Assembly: GCA_963764465.1 (NCBI GenBank)
Contig: CAVXSO010000002.1
Location: 434,001 to 498,000 of the forward strand
From: JAJXXT01 sp963764465
GTDB taxonomy: Bacteria; Pseudomonadota; Alphaproteobacteria; Acetobacterales; Acetobacteraceae
Direction of reading: 5' to 3'
DNA: 64,000 bases
Below are positions 8,103 through 17,068 of this stretch, piece after piece. Below the pieces are notes generated by a model, which did no database searches, was not told the DNA's origin, and saw only the letters and a program-made list of their open reading frames with translations. The translations under genes were made by a program, and so were the position numbers. Each line of letters starts with the position of its first letter. Positions within the stretch are counted from its first letter, which is position 1.

Positions 8103-9758
8103 GTGAACGCATTGCCCTTCGCCTGCGAGAAACGGCCCGCGACCGGCGCGCGCGGCATGGTCGTCACCAACCATCCGCTGGGGTCCGCTGCCGGCAGCGA
8201 GATCCTTCTCGCCGGCGGTAACGCGATCGACGCGGCGGTGGCCGCATTGTTCGCGCTGACCGTCGTCGAGCCGATGATGGTGGGCGTGCTCGGTGGCGGG
8301 CTCATGCATCTGCGGCTGGCCTCGGGCGAGCACTTGGTGCTGGACGGGATCAGCACCGCCCCGGCGCGCGCGCATGGTGCTATGTACGAACCGGTGTCCG
8401 ACGTGCTGCCGGACTACCAGGAGACGGCGGGTCGTAAGAATCTCGTGGGTCCGCTTGCGGTCGCCGTGCCGTCCGCCTTGGCCGCGTGGTGCGAAGCGCT
8501 GGCGAAATTCGGCACCAAGGACCTGGCGGAGGTGATGGCGCCGGCGATCCGCCTCGCCGAGGACGGGTTCACCACCACGCCCTACCTGCGCGAATGCGTG
8601 GCGGACACGGCGGCTGATCTCGCGGAAGACGCGGAGCTCGCGGCCATGCTGCTGCCGGGCGGCGAGCCGATTCCCGCGGGCACGCGGCTACGCCGGCCCG
8701 ATTATGCCGCGAGCCTGCGGGTGATCGCCGCCGAGGGGCCGGCGGCGCTGTATGGCGGCCGGCTCGGCAAGGCACTCGCGGCCTTCATGCGTGCCAGCGG
8801 CGGGCTGATCGACGAGCAGGATCTGGCGGCGGTGCGCACCATCACCCGCGCGCCCATCCGCGCAAGCTATCGCGGGCACGAGATCGTCGGCCCGCCGCCG
8901 CCATCCTCGGCCGGCGTGCATATCGCGCAGATGCTCGCGATCCTCGAAGGTTTCGACATCGCGCGCCTCGGCTTCGCGACCCCCGATGGCGCGCACCTGC
9001 TGGCGGAGGTGCTGAAGATCGCGTTCGCCGACCGTGCGGTAGCGACCGCGGACCCAGCCTTCGTCGAGGTGCCGGTGGAGCGGCTGATCTCGCGCGCCTA
9101 CGCTGCCGAGCGACGTGCCGCGATCGCGATGCACCGCGCGCAGGACTGGAAACCCGGTGTCGCGCCGAAGGAATCCGCGGACACCACGCATGTCACGGTG
9201 GCCGACCACCAGGGCAATGTCGTCGCCGCGACGCAGACGATCAACGGCCTGTTCGGCGCGCGCATCGCGGTGCCTGGCACCGGGATGATCTGCAACAACT
9301 ATATGTATAATTTCGACCCGCATCCCGGACACGCGCTTTCCATCGCGCCGGGCAAGCGGGTCTTCACCTCGATGGCGCCGACGATCGCGCTGCGCGACGG
9401 CAAGCTTGCCTTCGCGCTCGGCCTGCCGGGGGGGCTGCGCATATTCGGCTCGGCGATGCAGGCGCTGGTCAACCTCATCGACCATCGCATGACGCCGCAG
9501 CAGGCGGTGGAGGCGCCGCGAGTCTGGACGCAGGGACATCTGCTCGAACTCGAACCCGCGATCCCGGATGCGACCGCCGAGGCGCTTGCCGGGCGCGGGC
9601 ACCGCATCGCCCGCGTGCCGCGCATCGGCGGCGGCATGAACGCGATTGCCTGGGCGCCGGATGGCACGATGACGGGTGCGGCCTGCTGGCGCGCCGATGG
9701 CACGCCCGTCGCACTCTCCGGCGGCCTGGCACGCCCCGGCGTGCGTTTCTCCATCTGA
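8103..9758 (+). CDS. ggt: Gamma-glutamyltransferase (glutathione hydrolase)
   Basis: An N-terminal-nucleophile enzyme that cleaves gamma-glutamyl bonds, for example of glutathione. The autoprocessing site is DTTHVTVAD near residue 360, where the first threonine becomes the nucleophile of the small subunit. GNVVAATQTINGLFG and the late glycine-rich stretch (LGLPGGLRIFGS) follow. About 551 residues is typical. No convincing Sec signal is visible, so a cytosolic member is possible. The GTG at 8103 follows a GGAGAG ribosome-binding site; a TTG 12 bases earlier is an alternative start. The 2-hydroxyacid dehydrogenase follows by 28 bp and is likely co-transcribed. Confidence 0.92.
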   Translation: MNALPFACEKRPATGARGMVVTNHPLGSAAGSEILLAGGNAIDAAVAALFALTVVEPMMVGVLGGGLMHLRLASGEHLVLDGISTAPARAHGAMYEPVSDVLPDYQETAGRKNLVGPLAVAVPSALAAWCEALAKFGTKDLAEVMAPAIRLAEDGFTTTPYLRECVADTAADLAEDAELAAMLLPGGEPIPAGTRLRRPDYAASLRVIAAEGPAALYGGRLGKALAAFMRASGGLIDEQDLAAVRTITRAPIRASYRGHEIVGPPPPSSAGVHIAQMLAILEGFDIARLGFATPDGAHLLAEVLKIAFADRAVATADPAFVEVPVERLISRAYAAERRAAIAMHRAQDWKPGVAPKESADTTHVTVADHQGNVVAATQTINGLFGARIAVPGTGMICNNYMYNFDPHPGHALSIAPGKRVFTSMAPTIALRDGKLAFALGLPGGLRIFGSAMQALVNLIDHRMTPQQAVEAPRVWTQGHLLELEPAIPDATAEALAGRGHRIARVPRIGGGMNAIAWAPDGTMTGAACWRADGTPVALSGGLARPGVRFSI

Positions 9759-9786
9759 CAACTGTCTAAGCCGATAGGGGCAAAGA

Positions 9787-10752
9787 GTGACCGAGACCAT
9801 CGTCATCCTCGACATGATGAACCCGGCGCGTGTGGACAAGCTGCGCGAACTGTTGCCGGAGGGCATGGTGCTCACCCACGGCACGGAGCGCAGCGAGGAG
9901 CACCGCTGTGCCATCATCGCCGAGGCGGATTATGCCATCACCGGCCAGGTGGAGGTGACCGGTACCGTGCTGCGCGCGGCGAAGCGTCTCAAGCTGCTGC
10001 ACAAATGGGGCGTGGGAGTCGATAATATCGATCTCGAAACGGCGAAGGCCTGTGGCATCGCGGTCGCGCGCACGACCGGTAGCAATGCGATGGCGGTCGC
10101 CGAACACGCGATGGGGCTGATGCTTGCTGCCTTGCGCAACATCGGTTACGGCCACGCGGAATTGCGCGAGGGGCGCTGGGCCGGCGGTGCCATGCCGCAG
10201 GAAGCGCGCCTACTCTCCGGCAAGACCGTGGGCATCGTGGGATTTGGCGCCATCGGCCGCAACGTCGCGCGCATGCTGGCGGGGTTTGGCTGCACCATTC
10301 TTTACAACAAACCAACCCCGCTGCCGGCGGCGGAGGAACGGACGCTGGGCGTTTCCTACGCGACGGTTGCCGAGATGCTGCCCAAGGTCGATGTGCTCTC
10401 GCTTCATTGTCCGCTGGTGCCGGAGACGGTGAACCTGATCAACGCGCAGGCGCTTGCCGCCATGAAACCCAGCGCCGTGCTGGTCAACGTGGCGCGCGGT
10501 GGCGTGGTGGACGAGATGGCGCTGGCGCATGCGTTGCGTAACCGTATCATCCATGCCGCTGCTGCCGACGTGTACGAGATCGAGCCGGTGCCCGCGGATC
10601 ACCCGCTGCTGTCGCTGCCCAACGCGGTGGTCACGCCGCATCTCGCGGCGGGGGCGGCGGACAATTTCGAGCCCACGGTCACGCGCATGTTCGACAACAT
10701 GCGCCGCTTCGGCCGCGGTGCGCCCATCCGCGAGGGAGACCGCGTCGTCTAG
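9787..10752 (+). CDS. D-isomer-specific 2-hydroxyacid dehydrogenase
   Basis: A 321-residue NAD(P)-dependent oxidoreductase of the phosphoglycerate/lactate dehydrogenase family. The Rossmann fingerprint is GKTVGIVGFGAIGR. The catalytic arginine lies in NVARGGVVDE, the glutamate in YEIEPVP, and the histidine in TPHLAAGAADN. It starts with GTG preceded by a purine-rich AAAGA. There is no ACT or other regulatory extension, so this is not the long serine-pathway SerA. It sits just after gamma-glutamyltransferase, but that context does not identify the substrate. Confidence 0.9.
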   Translation: MTETIVILDMMNPARVDKLRELLPEGMVLTHGTERSEEHRCAIIAEADYAITGQVEVTGTVLRAAKRLKLLHKWGVGVDNIDLETAKACGIAVARTTGSNAMAVAEHAMGLMLAALRNIGYGHAELREGRWAGGAMPQEARLLSGKTVGIVGFGAIGRNVARMLAGFGCTILYNKPTPLPAAEERTLGVSYATVAEMLPKVDVLSLHCPLVPETVNLINAQALAAMKPSAVLVNVARGGVVDEMALAHALRNRIIHAAAADVYEIEPVPADHPLLSLPNAVVTPHLAAGAADNFEPTVTRMFDNMRRFGRGAPIREGDRVV

Positions 10753-10818
10753 GTGACAGAATCTGCCGTGACCGAGCCGTAACTTTACCGGCGCCGGGGT
10801 TGCTTCTAAGCAGCCGGC

Positions 10819-11616
10819 ATGGACGCCGCAATCCCGTTCGATCCGCACCGGTTCGAGAGCGCCGCCGCGCATTATCGCGCCGGGCGTCCCGCTTACGCGC
10901 CTTCGCTGGTGCGCCGCGTAGCGGTCGCGACGCGCCTCGGCGATGCTCATCGCGTGCTCGATCTCGGCTGCGGTCCCGGGTCGCTTGCCATCGGCTCTGC
11001 ATTCTTTGCCGGCGAGGTGCTCGCCATCGACCCCGAGCCGCGCATGCTCGAGGAAGCCGCGGCCGCGGCGCAGGGGCTGGCGCCGAACGTCATTTTCCGG
11101 CTCGGCAGCTCGAACGATCTCGATGTTTCGCTCGCGCCGTTCCATCTCGCCGTGATGGGGCGCTCCTTCCACTGGATGGATCGGCCCGCGGCACTCGCGA
11201 CGCTGGACAGGATGATCGAGCCAGGCGGCGCCGGTGTTTTGTTCGGCGATGAGCATCCCGTGGTACCGGCAAATGCCTGGCGAGCTGCCTGGCGCGACGT
11301 GCTGGAACGCTACGCGCAGAACGAGGAGCTGCGCCGGCGCCGGCGTGACGGCTCGTGGGTTAGGCATGAGGCGGTCTTGCTGGAATCCGCATTCTGCCAC
11401 CTGGAATCGGTTTCCATCATTGAGCGCCGGCGGCGCACGGCGGGGAACCTCATCGAGCAGGCGCTGTCGCGGTCAAGCACCTCGCGCGCCCGGATCGGTG
11501 CGCGGGCGGATGCCATGGTTGAGGAGCTGCGCGGCTTGCTGGAACGCATCGCGCCAGGTGGTTCGCTCGACGAGGTCGTGGGCTGCAACGCGCTGATCGC
11601 GCGGCGAGGTCGCTGA
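10819..11616 (+). CDS. Class I SAM-dependent methyltransferase
   Basis: A 265-residue protein with a SAM-binding Rossmann fold. Motif I is RVLDLGCGPGSLA, the acidic loop is AIDPEPRM, and post-motif LGSSNDL and AVMGRSFHWMD follow. Proteins that open with PHRFESAAAHYRAGRP belong to the UbiE/Methyltransf_11 type, with small-molecule or unknown substrates. The downstream ThpR gene is convergent and separated by only 3 bp, so any terminator must lie inside coding sequence. Confidence 0.88.
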   Translation: MDAAIPFDPHRFESAAAHYRAGRPAYAPSLVRRVAVATRLGDAHRVLDLGCGPGSLAIGSAFFAGEVLAIDPEPRMLEEAAAAAQGLAPNVIFRLGSSNDLDVSLAPFHLAVMGRSFHWMDRPAALATLDRMIEPGGAGVLFGDEHPVVPANAWRAAWRDVLERYAQNEELRRRRRDGSWVRHEAVLLESAFCHLESVSIIERRRRTAGNLIEQALSRSSTSRARIGARADAMVEELRGLLERIAPGGSLDEVVGCNALIARRGR

Positions 11617-11619
11617 CCG

Positions 11620-12153
11620 TCAGGCCAGCGCGTATTCCACTTCCGGTTCGTAAGCGGCGTGCTCCTTGCCCAGCCGTGAGCTGAACAGGGTGAAATGCCC
11701 GACCTCGAACGGCTCGGTGCGAAACAGGTTGTGGCGCTGGACGAAAGCGGCGAGCTTGTCGGGTGCCGCGTTGTCGAGCCGCGCCAGCGAGACATGTGGC
11801 GCGAACCGCCGCCGCTCCGGCTCCAGTCCTGCTCGTTGCAGAGCCGTTTCGATTTTGCCCTGCAGGTGCTCCAGCCGTTCGTTGCGCTCCACGCCCACCC
11901 ACAGCATCGTCTCCCGTCCCGCCTTGGCGAAGGTGCCAATGGCGGCGAGCGCGAGCGGAAAGCGCCGCGCACGCAGGGCGGCGAGTGCATGGTCCACTTC
12001 CTCGGCGCGGAACGGTGGCACTTCGCCGATGAAGCGCAGCGTCAGGTGCAGGTTATCGGCCGGAATCCACCGCGCGCCAGGCACGCCGCCGCCCAGTGCG
12101 GCCAGTCGCTCGCGGAGCTCCCATGGCAGGTCGAGGGCGACGAACAACCTCAT
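11620..12153 (-). CDS. thpR: RNA 2',3'-cyclic phosphodiesterase (ThpR)
   Basis: A 177-residue 2H phosphoesterase that opens 2',3'-cyclic phosphate RNA ends. The two HxT/Sx motifs are HLTL (residues 36-39) and HVSL (120-123), separated by the usual distance. The N terminus MRLFVALDLP is characteristic of the family. The start overlaps the stop of the upstream arylesterase by 4 bp, so the two are translationally coupled. The physiological RNA substrate in bacteria is unclear. Confidence 0.92.
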   Translation of the reverse strand: MRLFVALDLPWELRERLAALGGGVPGARWIPADNLHLTLRFIGEVPPFRAEEVDHALAALRARRFPLALAAIGTFAKAGRETMLWVGVERNERLEHLQGKIETALQRAGLEPERRRFAPHVSLARLDNAAPDKLAAFVQRHNLFRTEPFEVGHFTLFSSRLGKEHAAYEPEVEYALA

Positions 12154-12821
12154 GTGGTCCCGACCTCCGCCAGCAGTTTGATGACCAGCGGCAGGAGGTG
12201 CGTGACGACAATGCGTACGCCCTTGGCGTTGGGGTGGATATGGTCCGGCTGATTCAGTGCCGGGTCGGCCGCGACACCGGTCAGGAAGAAATCTTCGTAG
12301 AGGATGCCGGGCCGTGCGCCGAGCCGGGTGAAAACCGCGCGGAATGCCTGCTCGTATTGCGGGCCGAGATTGGGGGGGGCGTACATGCCCGCCAGCAGCA
12401 CCGGAATGTGCCGCGCCTCGAGCTTGTCCAGGATCGCCGACAAATTCTTCTCAGTGCTCGCGGGGTCGAGCCCACGCAGCCCGTCATTGCCGCCGAGTTC
12501 CACGATTGCCGCGTCGGCGCCGTCCGCCAGCACCCAGTCCAGCCGCGCCAACCCACCCGCGGAGGTGTCGCCCGAGACCGCGCCATCGATCAGGTGCACG
12601 GGATGCCCCGCCTCCGCCAGCGCGGCCGAGAGCTGGGCCTGAAATGCGTCCGCCGCGGGCAGGCCGTAGCCAGCCGAAAGGCTGTCGCCCAGGATCAGCA
12701 GGCGCGGGACCGGCTTACGCGGTGAAGCAGGGGCGGCGGCGAGGAGGCACAGGGTAAGCAGCGCGCGCCGCGTGATGCCCGATTGGCGAGAGGGCGGGGA
12801 CGGGCCATATCGGTGAGCCAT
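12150..12821 (-). CDS. Arylesterase / GDSL-type lysophospholipase (TesA-like)
   Basis: A 223-residue SGNH hydrolase. It has an export signal with twin arginines (ITRRALLTLCLLAAAPAS), so it is probably periplasmic. Block I is LILGDSLSAGYGL (nucleophile Ser), block III is ELGGNDGLRG, and block V is PDHIHPNAKGV (Asp-His). It corresponds to the TesA/arylesterase group that hydrolyses acyl esters and thioesters. The gene diverges from the ABC ATPase gene, and its start codon (complement of 12819-12821) overlaps that gene's ATG. The same tesA-ybbA-ybbP arrangement is known in enterobacteria, which supports both starts. Confidence 0.9.
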   Translation of the reverse strand: MAHRYGPSPPSRQSGITRRALLTLCLLAAAPASPRKPVPRLLILGDSLSAGYGLPAADAFQAQLSAALAEAGHPVHLIDGAVSGDTSAGGLARLDWVLADGADAAIVELGGNDGLRGLDPASTEKNLSAILDKLEARHIPVLLAGMYAPPNLGPQYEQAFRAVFTRLGARPGILYEDFFLTGVAADPALNQPDHIHPNAKGVRIVVTHLLPLVIKLLAEVGTT

Positions 12822-13536
12822 GGACAGTCTCGCTCCGTCGCCTGCCTCCCGATCCGCCACGCCGCCAGAACGGGGCCTGCGAATCGCCGTCGAGGATCTC
12901 CACCTGACGGTGCCCGCCGCCCACGGGCCGGTCAACATCCTTCGCGGCATCGACATGAACGTCGAGCCGGGCGAGGCGGTAGGCCTGGTCGGGCCCTCCG
13001 GTAGCGGCAAAACCAGCTTGCTTATGGTGCTCGCAGGGTTGGAACGGCCGACATCGGGGCGTGTCAGGCTTGGCGAGCGGGATATCGCGCCGCTGGGCGA
13101 GGACGCGCTCGCCCGCCTGCGCCGCGACGAGATCGGCATCGTGTTCCAGAGCTTCTACCTCATCCCGACCATGACGGCGTGGGAGAACGTCGCCGTGCCG
13201 CTGGAACTCGCGGGCATGCGCGATGCCAGGCGCAAGGCCGAGGCGGCGCTCGCCGCTGTGGGCCTGAGCCACAGGCTGCTGCACCGGCCGGATCAGCTTT
13301 CCGGCGGCGAGCAGCAGCGCGTCGCGCTCGCCCGCGCCGTGGTCGCGAGGCCGCGCCTGCTGCTGGCCGACGAGCCCACCGGCAATCTCGACGGCGAGAC
13401 CGGGCGCGCGGTGATGGAGTTGCTGTTCGCGCTGCGCCAGTCGACCGGCGCCACCCTGCTGCTCATCACCCACGACGAGGCACTCGCCGCGCGCTGCGAC
13501 CGCGTCATTGCCATGGCGGACGGCAGGATCGCGTGA
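12820..13536 (+). CDS. ABC transporter ATP-binding protein (YbbA/LolD-like)
   Basis: A 238-residue ATPase of the MacB/LolD/YbbA group. Walker A is GPSGSGKTS, the Q-loop lies in FQSFYLIP, the signature is LSGGEQQRVALARA, and Walker B is LLLADEPTGNLDG. The H-loop is ITHDEAL. It should pair with the FtsX-type permease encoded next, which starts inside its stop codon (GTGA overlap). The N terminus (about 20 residues) is a Pro/Ser-rich extension before the ABC fold. Systems of this type extract or move lipids or envelope components rather than importing solutes; the substrate here is unknown. Confidence 0.93.
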   Translation: MDSLAPSPASRSATPPERGLRIAVEDLHLTVPAAHGPVNILRGIDMNVEPGEAVGLVGPSGSGKTSLLMVLAGLERPTSGRVRLGERDIAPLGEDALARLRRDEIGIVFQSFYLIPTMTAWENVAVPLELAGMRDARRKAEAALAAVGLSHRLLHRPDQLSGGEQQRVALARAVVARPRLLLADEPTGNLDGETGRAVMELLFALRQSTGATLLLITHDEALAARCDRVIAMADGRIA

Positions 13537-16025
13537 GGCTGCTGCTGACGCTGGCCAGGCGGGAGCTGCGTGCCGGCACGCGCGGCCTGCGCATCGTCAT
13601 TGCCTGCCTCGCCCTGGGCGTCGCCGCCATCGCCGGCGTCGGCTCGCTGCGCGAGGGGATCGCGCGCGGGCTCGCCGCCCAGGGCTCGACGCTGCTTGGC
13701 GGCGACCTCGACATCGAGAGCGCCTCGGCGCGGCTGCCAGAGGGGCTCTCCGCCTGGTTCCGGGCGCGCGGGGCGAAGGTCTCGGAAGTGATCACGCTGC
13801 GCTCGATGCTCATCGCGCCGTCCGGCAAACGGTTGCTGGTGGAGCTGAAGGCAGTGGATGATGCCTGGCCGCTGCTCGGTGCGTCGGGCCTGGCACCAGG
13901 CGTGCTGGTGCCGAAGGATAGCGTGGCCGGGCTGGTGGGCGAGGCGCTGGTCGCCGAGCGTCTTGGCATCGCACCCGGCGAGATGGTGCAACTCGGCAAC
14001 GAACACTTCCGCTATCTCGGCCTGCTGCCACACGAGCCGGACCGGGTGGCCACGCCCTCGATTCTGGGTCCGCGCGTGCTGGTTCCGCTCGCCAGCCTCG
14101 ACAAGGCGGATCTGATCGTCACCGGCGCCTTCTTCGACGACCATTTGCGCGTGCTGCTCGCACATGCGGCCGACGTGCCCGCGACGCTGCGCGCGCTCGC
14201 AGCGGCGTTTCCCGACAATGGCTGGCATATCCGCACGGCACGCGACGCGGCGCCGGGGCTTTCGCGCTTCATCGACCGTACCTCGCTGTTCCTCACGTTG
14301 GTCGGGCTCACTGCGTTGCTGGTGGGTGGCATTGGCGTCGCCAACGGTACCGGCGCCTGGCTCGCCGCGCGGGCCCGCAGCATCGCGGTGCTGCGCTGCC
14401 TCGGCGCCTCTGGCGGGCTGGTGACGGCGCTGGCGATGACCCAGGTGCTGGCGCTCGCGGCACTCGGCATCGCGATCGGCGTCGTGCTCGGCGCGGCGTT
14501 GCCCTACGTCGCCGTCGCGGCACTGGGTGATGTGCTTCCAGTGAAGCCGCAGCTTGGCGTGTTCCCGCTGCCCCTGGCGCTGGCGGCGCTCTTCGGGTTG
14601 CTGACGGCGGCGAGCTTCGGCATCTGGCCGCTCGGCCGTACCGCGCGCATTCCCGGCGCGGCGCTGTTCCGGGCGAGCATCACGGTTACGGGGCGAGTCG
14701 ACTGGCGCACCGCCGCCGCGGGGCTGGTGCTCGCCGCCTGCCTCGTCGCGCTTACGATCGGAACGGCGCAGGACCAGCGCTTCGCCGCCGGGTTCTGCGC
14801 CGCGGCGGTCGGTACGCTGGCGCTGTTCCGCGCCGGCGCCTGGGTGCTGATGCTCGTCACCTCCCGCCTGCCGGCGCCCGGCGCCGCCGCACGACTTGGC
14901 CTCGGCAACCTCTCCCGCCCCGGCATGTCGACACCGCTGATGCTGGTCTCGGTCGGGCTTGGCCTCGCCACCCTCGCCTCCGTCGCCCTCGTTCAGGGCA
15001 ACGTGCAGCGGGAGCTCGGCGGCGCGATGCCGGTGCGCGCGCCGAGCTTCTACTTCATCGATATCCAGCCGGAGGAGCTCGCGACATTCGAGCACATCGT
15101 GCGGCTGACGCCCGGTGTGTCCGATGTCGAAACGGTGCCGAGCCTGCGTGCCCATGTCGTCGCCGTGAACGGGGTGCCGGCGGCGCAGGTGCGCGCGACG
15201 CCCGGCACGCGCTGGGCGCTCAATGGCGACCGCGGTCTCACCTACGCCGCAACGCCGCCGCCGGGAACGGACCTGGTGGCCGGGCAATGGTGGCCGGCCG
15301 ACTATGCCGGCCCGCCGCTCGTTTCCTTCGATGTGGGCCTCGCCGCAGGCTGGGGCGTGCATATCGGCGACACGCTCACGCTCAACGTACTCGGGCGCAA
15401 CGTGACGTTGCGCATCGCCAGCCTGCGCCGCATCGCCTGGCGGTCGCTCGCGCTCAACTTCGCGATGGTCGCCAGCCCAGGGCTGCTTTCCGGCGCGCCG
15501 CACACCTTCATCGCCACAGCCCGCACCGACCCGTCTGTGGACTCCATCCTGCTGCGCCGCGTCACCGATGCGTTGCCCAATGTCTCGGCGATCCGGGTTG
15601 CCGATGTGCTCGCTACCGTCGCCGCCCTGTTCGGCCAGCTCGGCACCGCGCTGGCCGCGACTGGGTCGCTGGCGCTGGCGGCTGGCGCCCTGGTGCTGGC
15701 CGGCGCCGTCGCCGCCGGCCGGGCGCGGCGGGTGCGAGAGGCGGTGATCCTCAAGACGCTGGGGGCGAGCCGGGCGCAGATTCGCGCCGCCTGGCTGATC
15801 GAGTTCGGTATCCTGGGCATCGCCGCCGGCGCCATCGCGGCGGTGGTGGGGACCGGGGCGAGCTGGGCGGTGGTGCGGCTGGTGATGCATGGGACCTGGG
15901 TGTTCCTGCCGCGGACACTCGCCATGGTGGTCCTGCTGTCCCTTGGATTGATGCTTCTGGTAGGTTTCGCGGGGACGGAAGCGGCGCTGCGCGCGAAGGC
16001 TGGCCCCCTGTTGCGTAACGAATAG
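13533..16025 (+). CDS. FtsX-family ABC transporter permease (YbbP-like)
   Basis: An 830-residue inner-membrane permease with two FtsX domains, the size of YbbP-type proteins. One membrane segment near the N terminus is followed by a large periplasmic region. There is a four-helix cluster around residues 250-430 and another at the C terminus (AATGSLALAAGALVLAGAV, then REAVILKTLGASRAQIRAAW, the FtsX coupling motif). The GTG at 13533 overlaps the ATPase stop by 4 bp. With the neighbouring arylesterase it resembles the E. coli tesA-ybbAP cluster, implicated by context in envelope lipid handling (inference). Confidence 0.9.
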   Translation: MRLLLTLARRELRAGTRGLRIVIACLALGVAAIAGVGSLREGIARGLAAQGSTLLGGDLDIESASARLPEGLSAWFRARGAKVSEVITLRSMLIAPSGKRLLVELKAVDDAWPLLGASGLAPGVLVPKDSVAGLVGEALVAERLGIAPGEMVQLGNEHFRYLGLLPHEPDRVATPSILGPRVLVPLASLDKADLIVTGAFFDDHLRVLLAHAADVPATLRALAAAFPDNGWHIRTARDAAPGLSRFIDRTSLFLTLVGLTALLVGGIGVANGTGAWLAARARSIAVLRCLGASGGLVTALAMTQVLALAALGIAIGVVLGAALPYVAVAALGDVLPVKPQLGVFPLPLALAALFGLLTAASFGIWPLGRTARIPGAALFRASITVTGRVDWRTAAAGLVLAACLVALTIGTAQDQRFAAGFCAAAVGTLALFRAGAWVLMLVTSRLPAPGAAARLGLGNLSRPGMSTPLMLVSVGLGLATLASVALVQGNVQRELGGAMPVRAPSFYFIDIQPEELATFEHIVRLTPGVSDVETVPSLRAHVVAVNGVPAAQVRATPGTRWALNGDRGLTYAATPPPGTDLVAGQWWPADYAGPPLVSFDVGLAAGWGVHIGDTLTLNVLGRNVTLRIASLRRIAWRSLALNFAMVASPGLLSGAPHTFIATARTDPSVDSILLRRVTDALPNVSAIRVADVLATVAALFGQLGTALAATGSLALAAGALVLAGAVAAGRARRVREAVILKTLGASRAQIRAAWLIEFGILGIAAGAIAAVVGTGASWAVVRLVMHGTWVFLPRTLAMVVLLSLGLMLLVGFAGTEAALRAKAGPLLRNE

Positions 16026-16183
16026 GAGCTGGAGGGCGCGAAAATCGGCGGTTTTCCGTGCCCCGCCCCGCGGCGCCGGGCTTCGTTGCCCAACCGTCGC
16101 ATTACCGCGATTTTGCTTGATCCTGTTGGTTCAGGCGCCAAAATGTGGCGTGAGGGGCCGGATGCCCCGCAGAGGAAAAATCG

Positions 16184-16954
16184 ATGGCCTTCAACCCCAA
16201 CTACCGCGCCTACCCCGCTGCTGGCATTGCCGATGCCGCGGTGCTGGATGCGGGCCTGCGCGCCTATATGCTGCGCGTCTACAACTGGATGGCGTCGGGC
16301 TTGGTGCTGACCGGCATCGTCGCCTACGCGATCGCCAACACCGCGCTGTTCGATGTGTTCTACCCGCTGGTGCAGACACCGCGCGGCCCGATGCATGTGC
16401 CTGGCGGGCTCGCATACGTTGCGATGTTCGCGCCGCTGGTCTTCGTCATGGTGCTGCAGTTCGGCGTCAACCGGCTGTCCACCCAGGCGGCGCAGGCCCT
16501 CTACTGGGCGTTCTGCGTGGCGATGGGTGCGTCGCTGACCAGCATCTTCATCGTCTACACGCATGAGAGCATTGTACGCGTGTTCTTCATCGCCGCCGCG
16601 ACCTTCGCCGGCATGAGCCTCTACGGCTATACCACGCGCGCGGACCTCACGCGGTTCGGCAGCTTCCTGATCATGGGGCTGATCGGCATCATCATCGCGT
16701 CGCTGGTGAACATGTTCATCGGCAGCGCGGGCCTGCAGTTCGCGATCTCCGTGATCGGTGTGCTGGTGTTCGTTGGGCTCACCGCCTACGACACGCAGCG
16801 GATCAAGTCCGACTACGTGAACGCGGTCAACGGCTACGGGCCGGAGATGGCGGCGAAGCGCAGCGTCTATGACAGCCTGCAACTGCTGCTGAACTTCATC
16901 AACCTGTTCCTGCTGATGCTGCAACTGTTCGGCAACCGCAGCAGCAACAACTGA
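16184..16954 (+). CDS. Bax inhibitor-1 / YccA family membrane protein
   Basis: A 256-residue protein with seven predicted membrane segments, typical of the BI-1/TMBIM family (YccA, YbhL). The family-specific C-terminal stretch GLTAYDTQRIK is present. The ATG follows a strong ribosome-binding site (AGAGGAAAAA). A monocistronic unit is likely, as a hairpin terminator follows at 17011-17045. Family members modulate FtsH proteolysis or ion leak, but the role here is not visible. Confidence 0.92.
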   Translation: MAFNPNYRAYPAAGIADAAVLDAGLRAYMLRVYNWMASGLVLTGIVAYAIANTALFDVFYPLVQTPRGPMHVPGGLAYVAMFAPLVFVMVLQFGVNRLSTQAAQALYWAFCVAMGASLTSIFIVYTHESIVRVFFIAAATFAGMSLYGYTTRADLTRFGSFLIMGLIGIIIASLVNMFIGSAGLQFAISVIGVLVFVGLTAYDTQRIKSDYVNAVNGYGPEMAAKRSVYDSLQLLLNFINLFLLMLQLFGNRSSNN

Positions 16955-17010
16955 CAGGTGGTGGGCGGCGGTTTCTGGCGCCGCCCAGGTTTGGACGTGG
17001 GTGGATAAAG

Positions 17011-17045
17011 AAGGGGCGGGTACCTCTCCGGGTCCCGCCCCTTTT
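17011..17045 (+). terminator. Rho-independent terminator between Bax inhibitor gene and carD
   Basis: A ten-base inverted repeat (AAGGGGCGGG / CCCGCCCCTT) flanks a 13-base loop and is followed by TTTT. The opposite strand also ends in a T-containing tract, so it may terminate the convergent carD transcript as well. Confidence 0.8.
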
Positions 17046-17068
17046 CGTTGCCTTCGGCGTACCAGCCC

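Noticed and set aside
13293..15890. An 865-codon frame antisense to the FtsX permease gene
   Set aside because: Its His/Arg/Gln-rich translation has no domain or hydrophobic pattern. It is a high-GC shadow of the permease gene.
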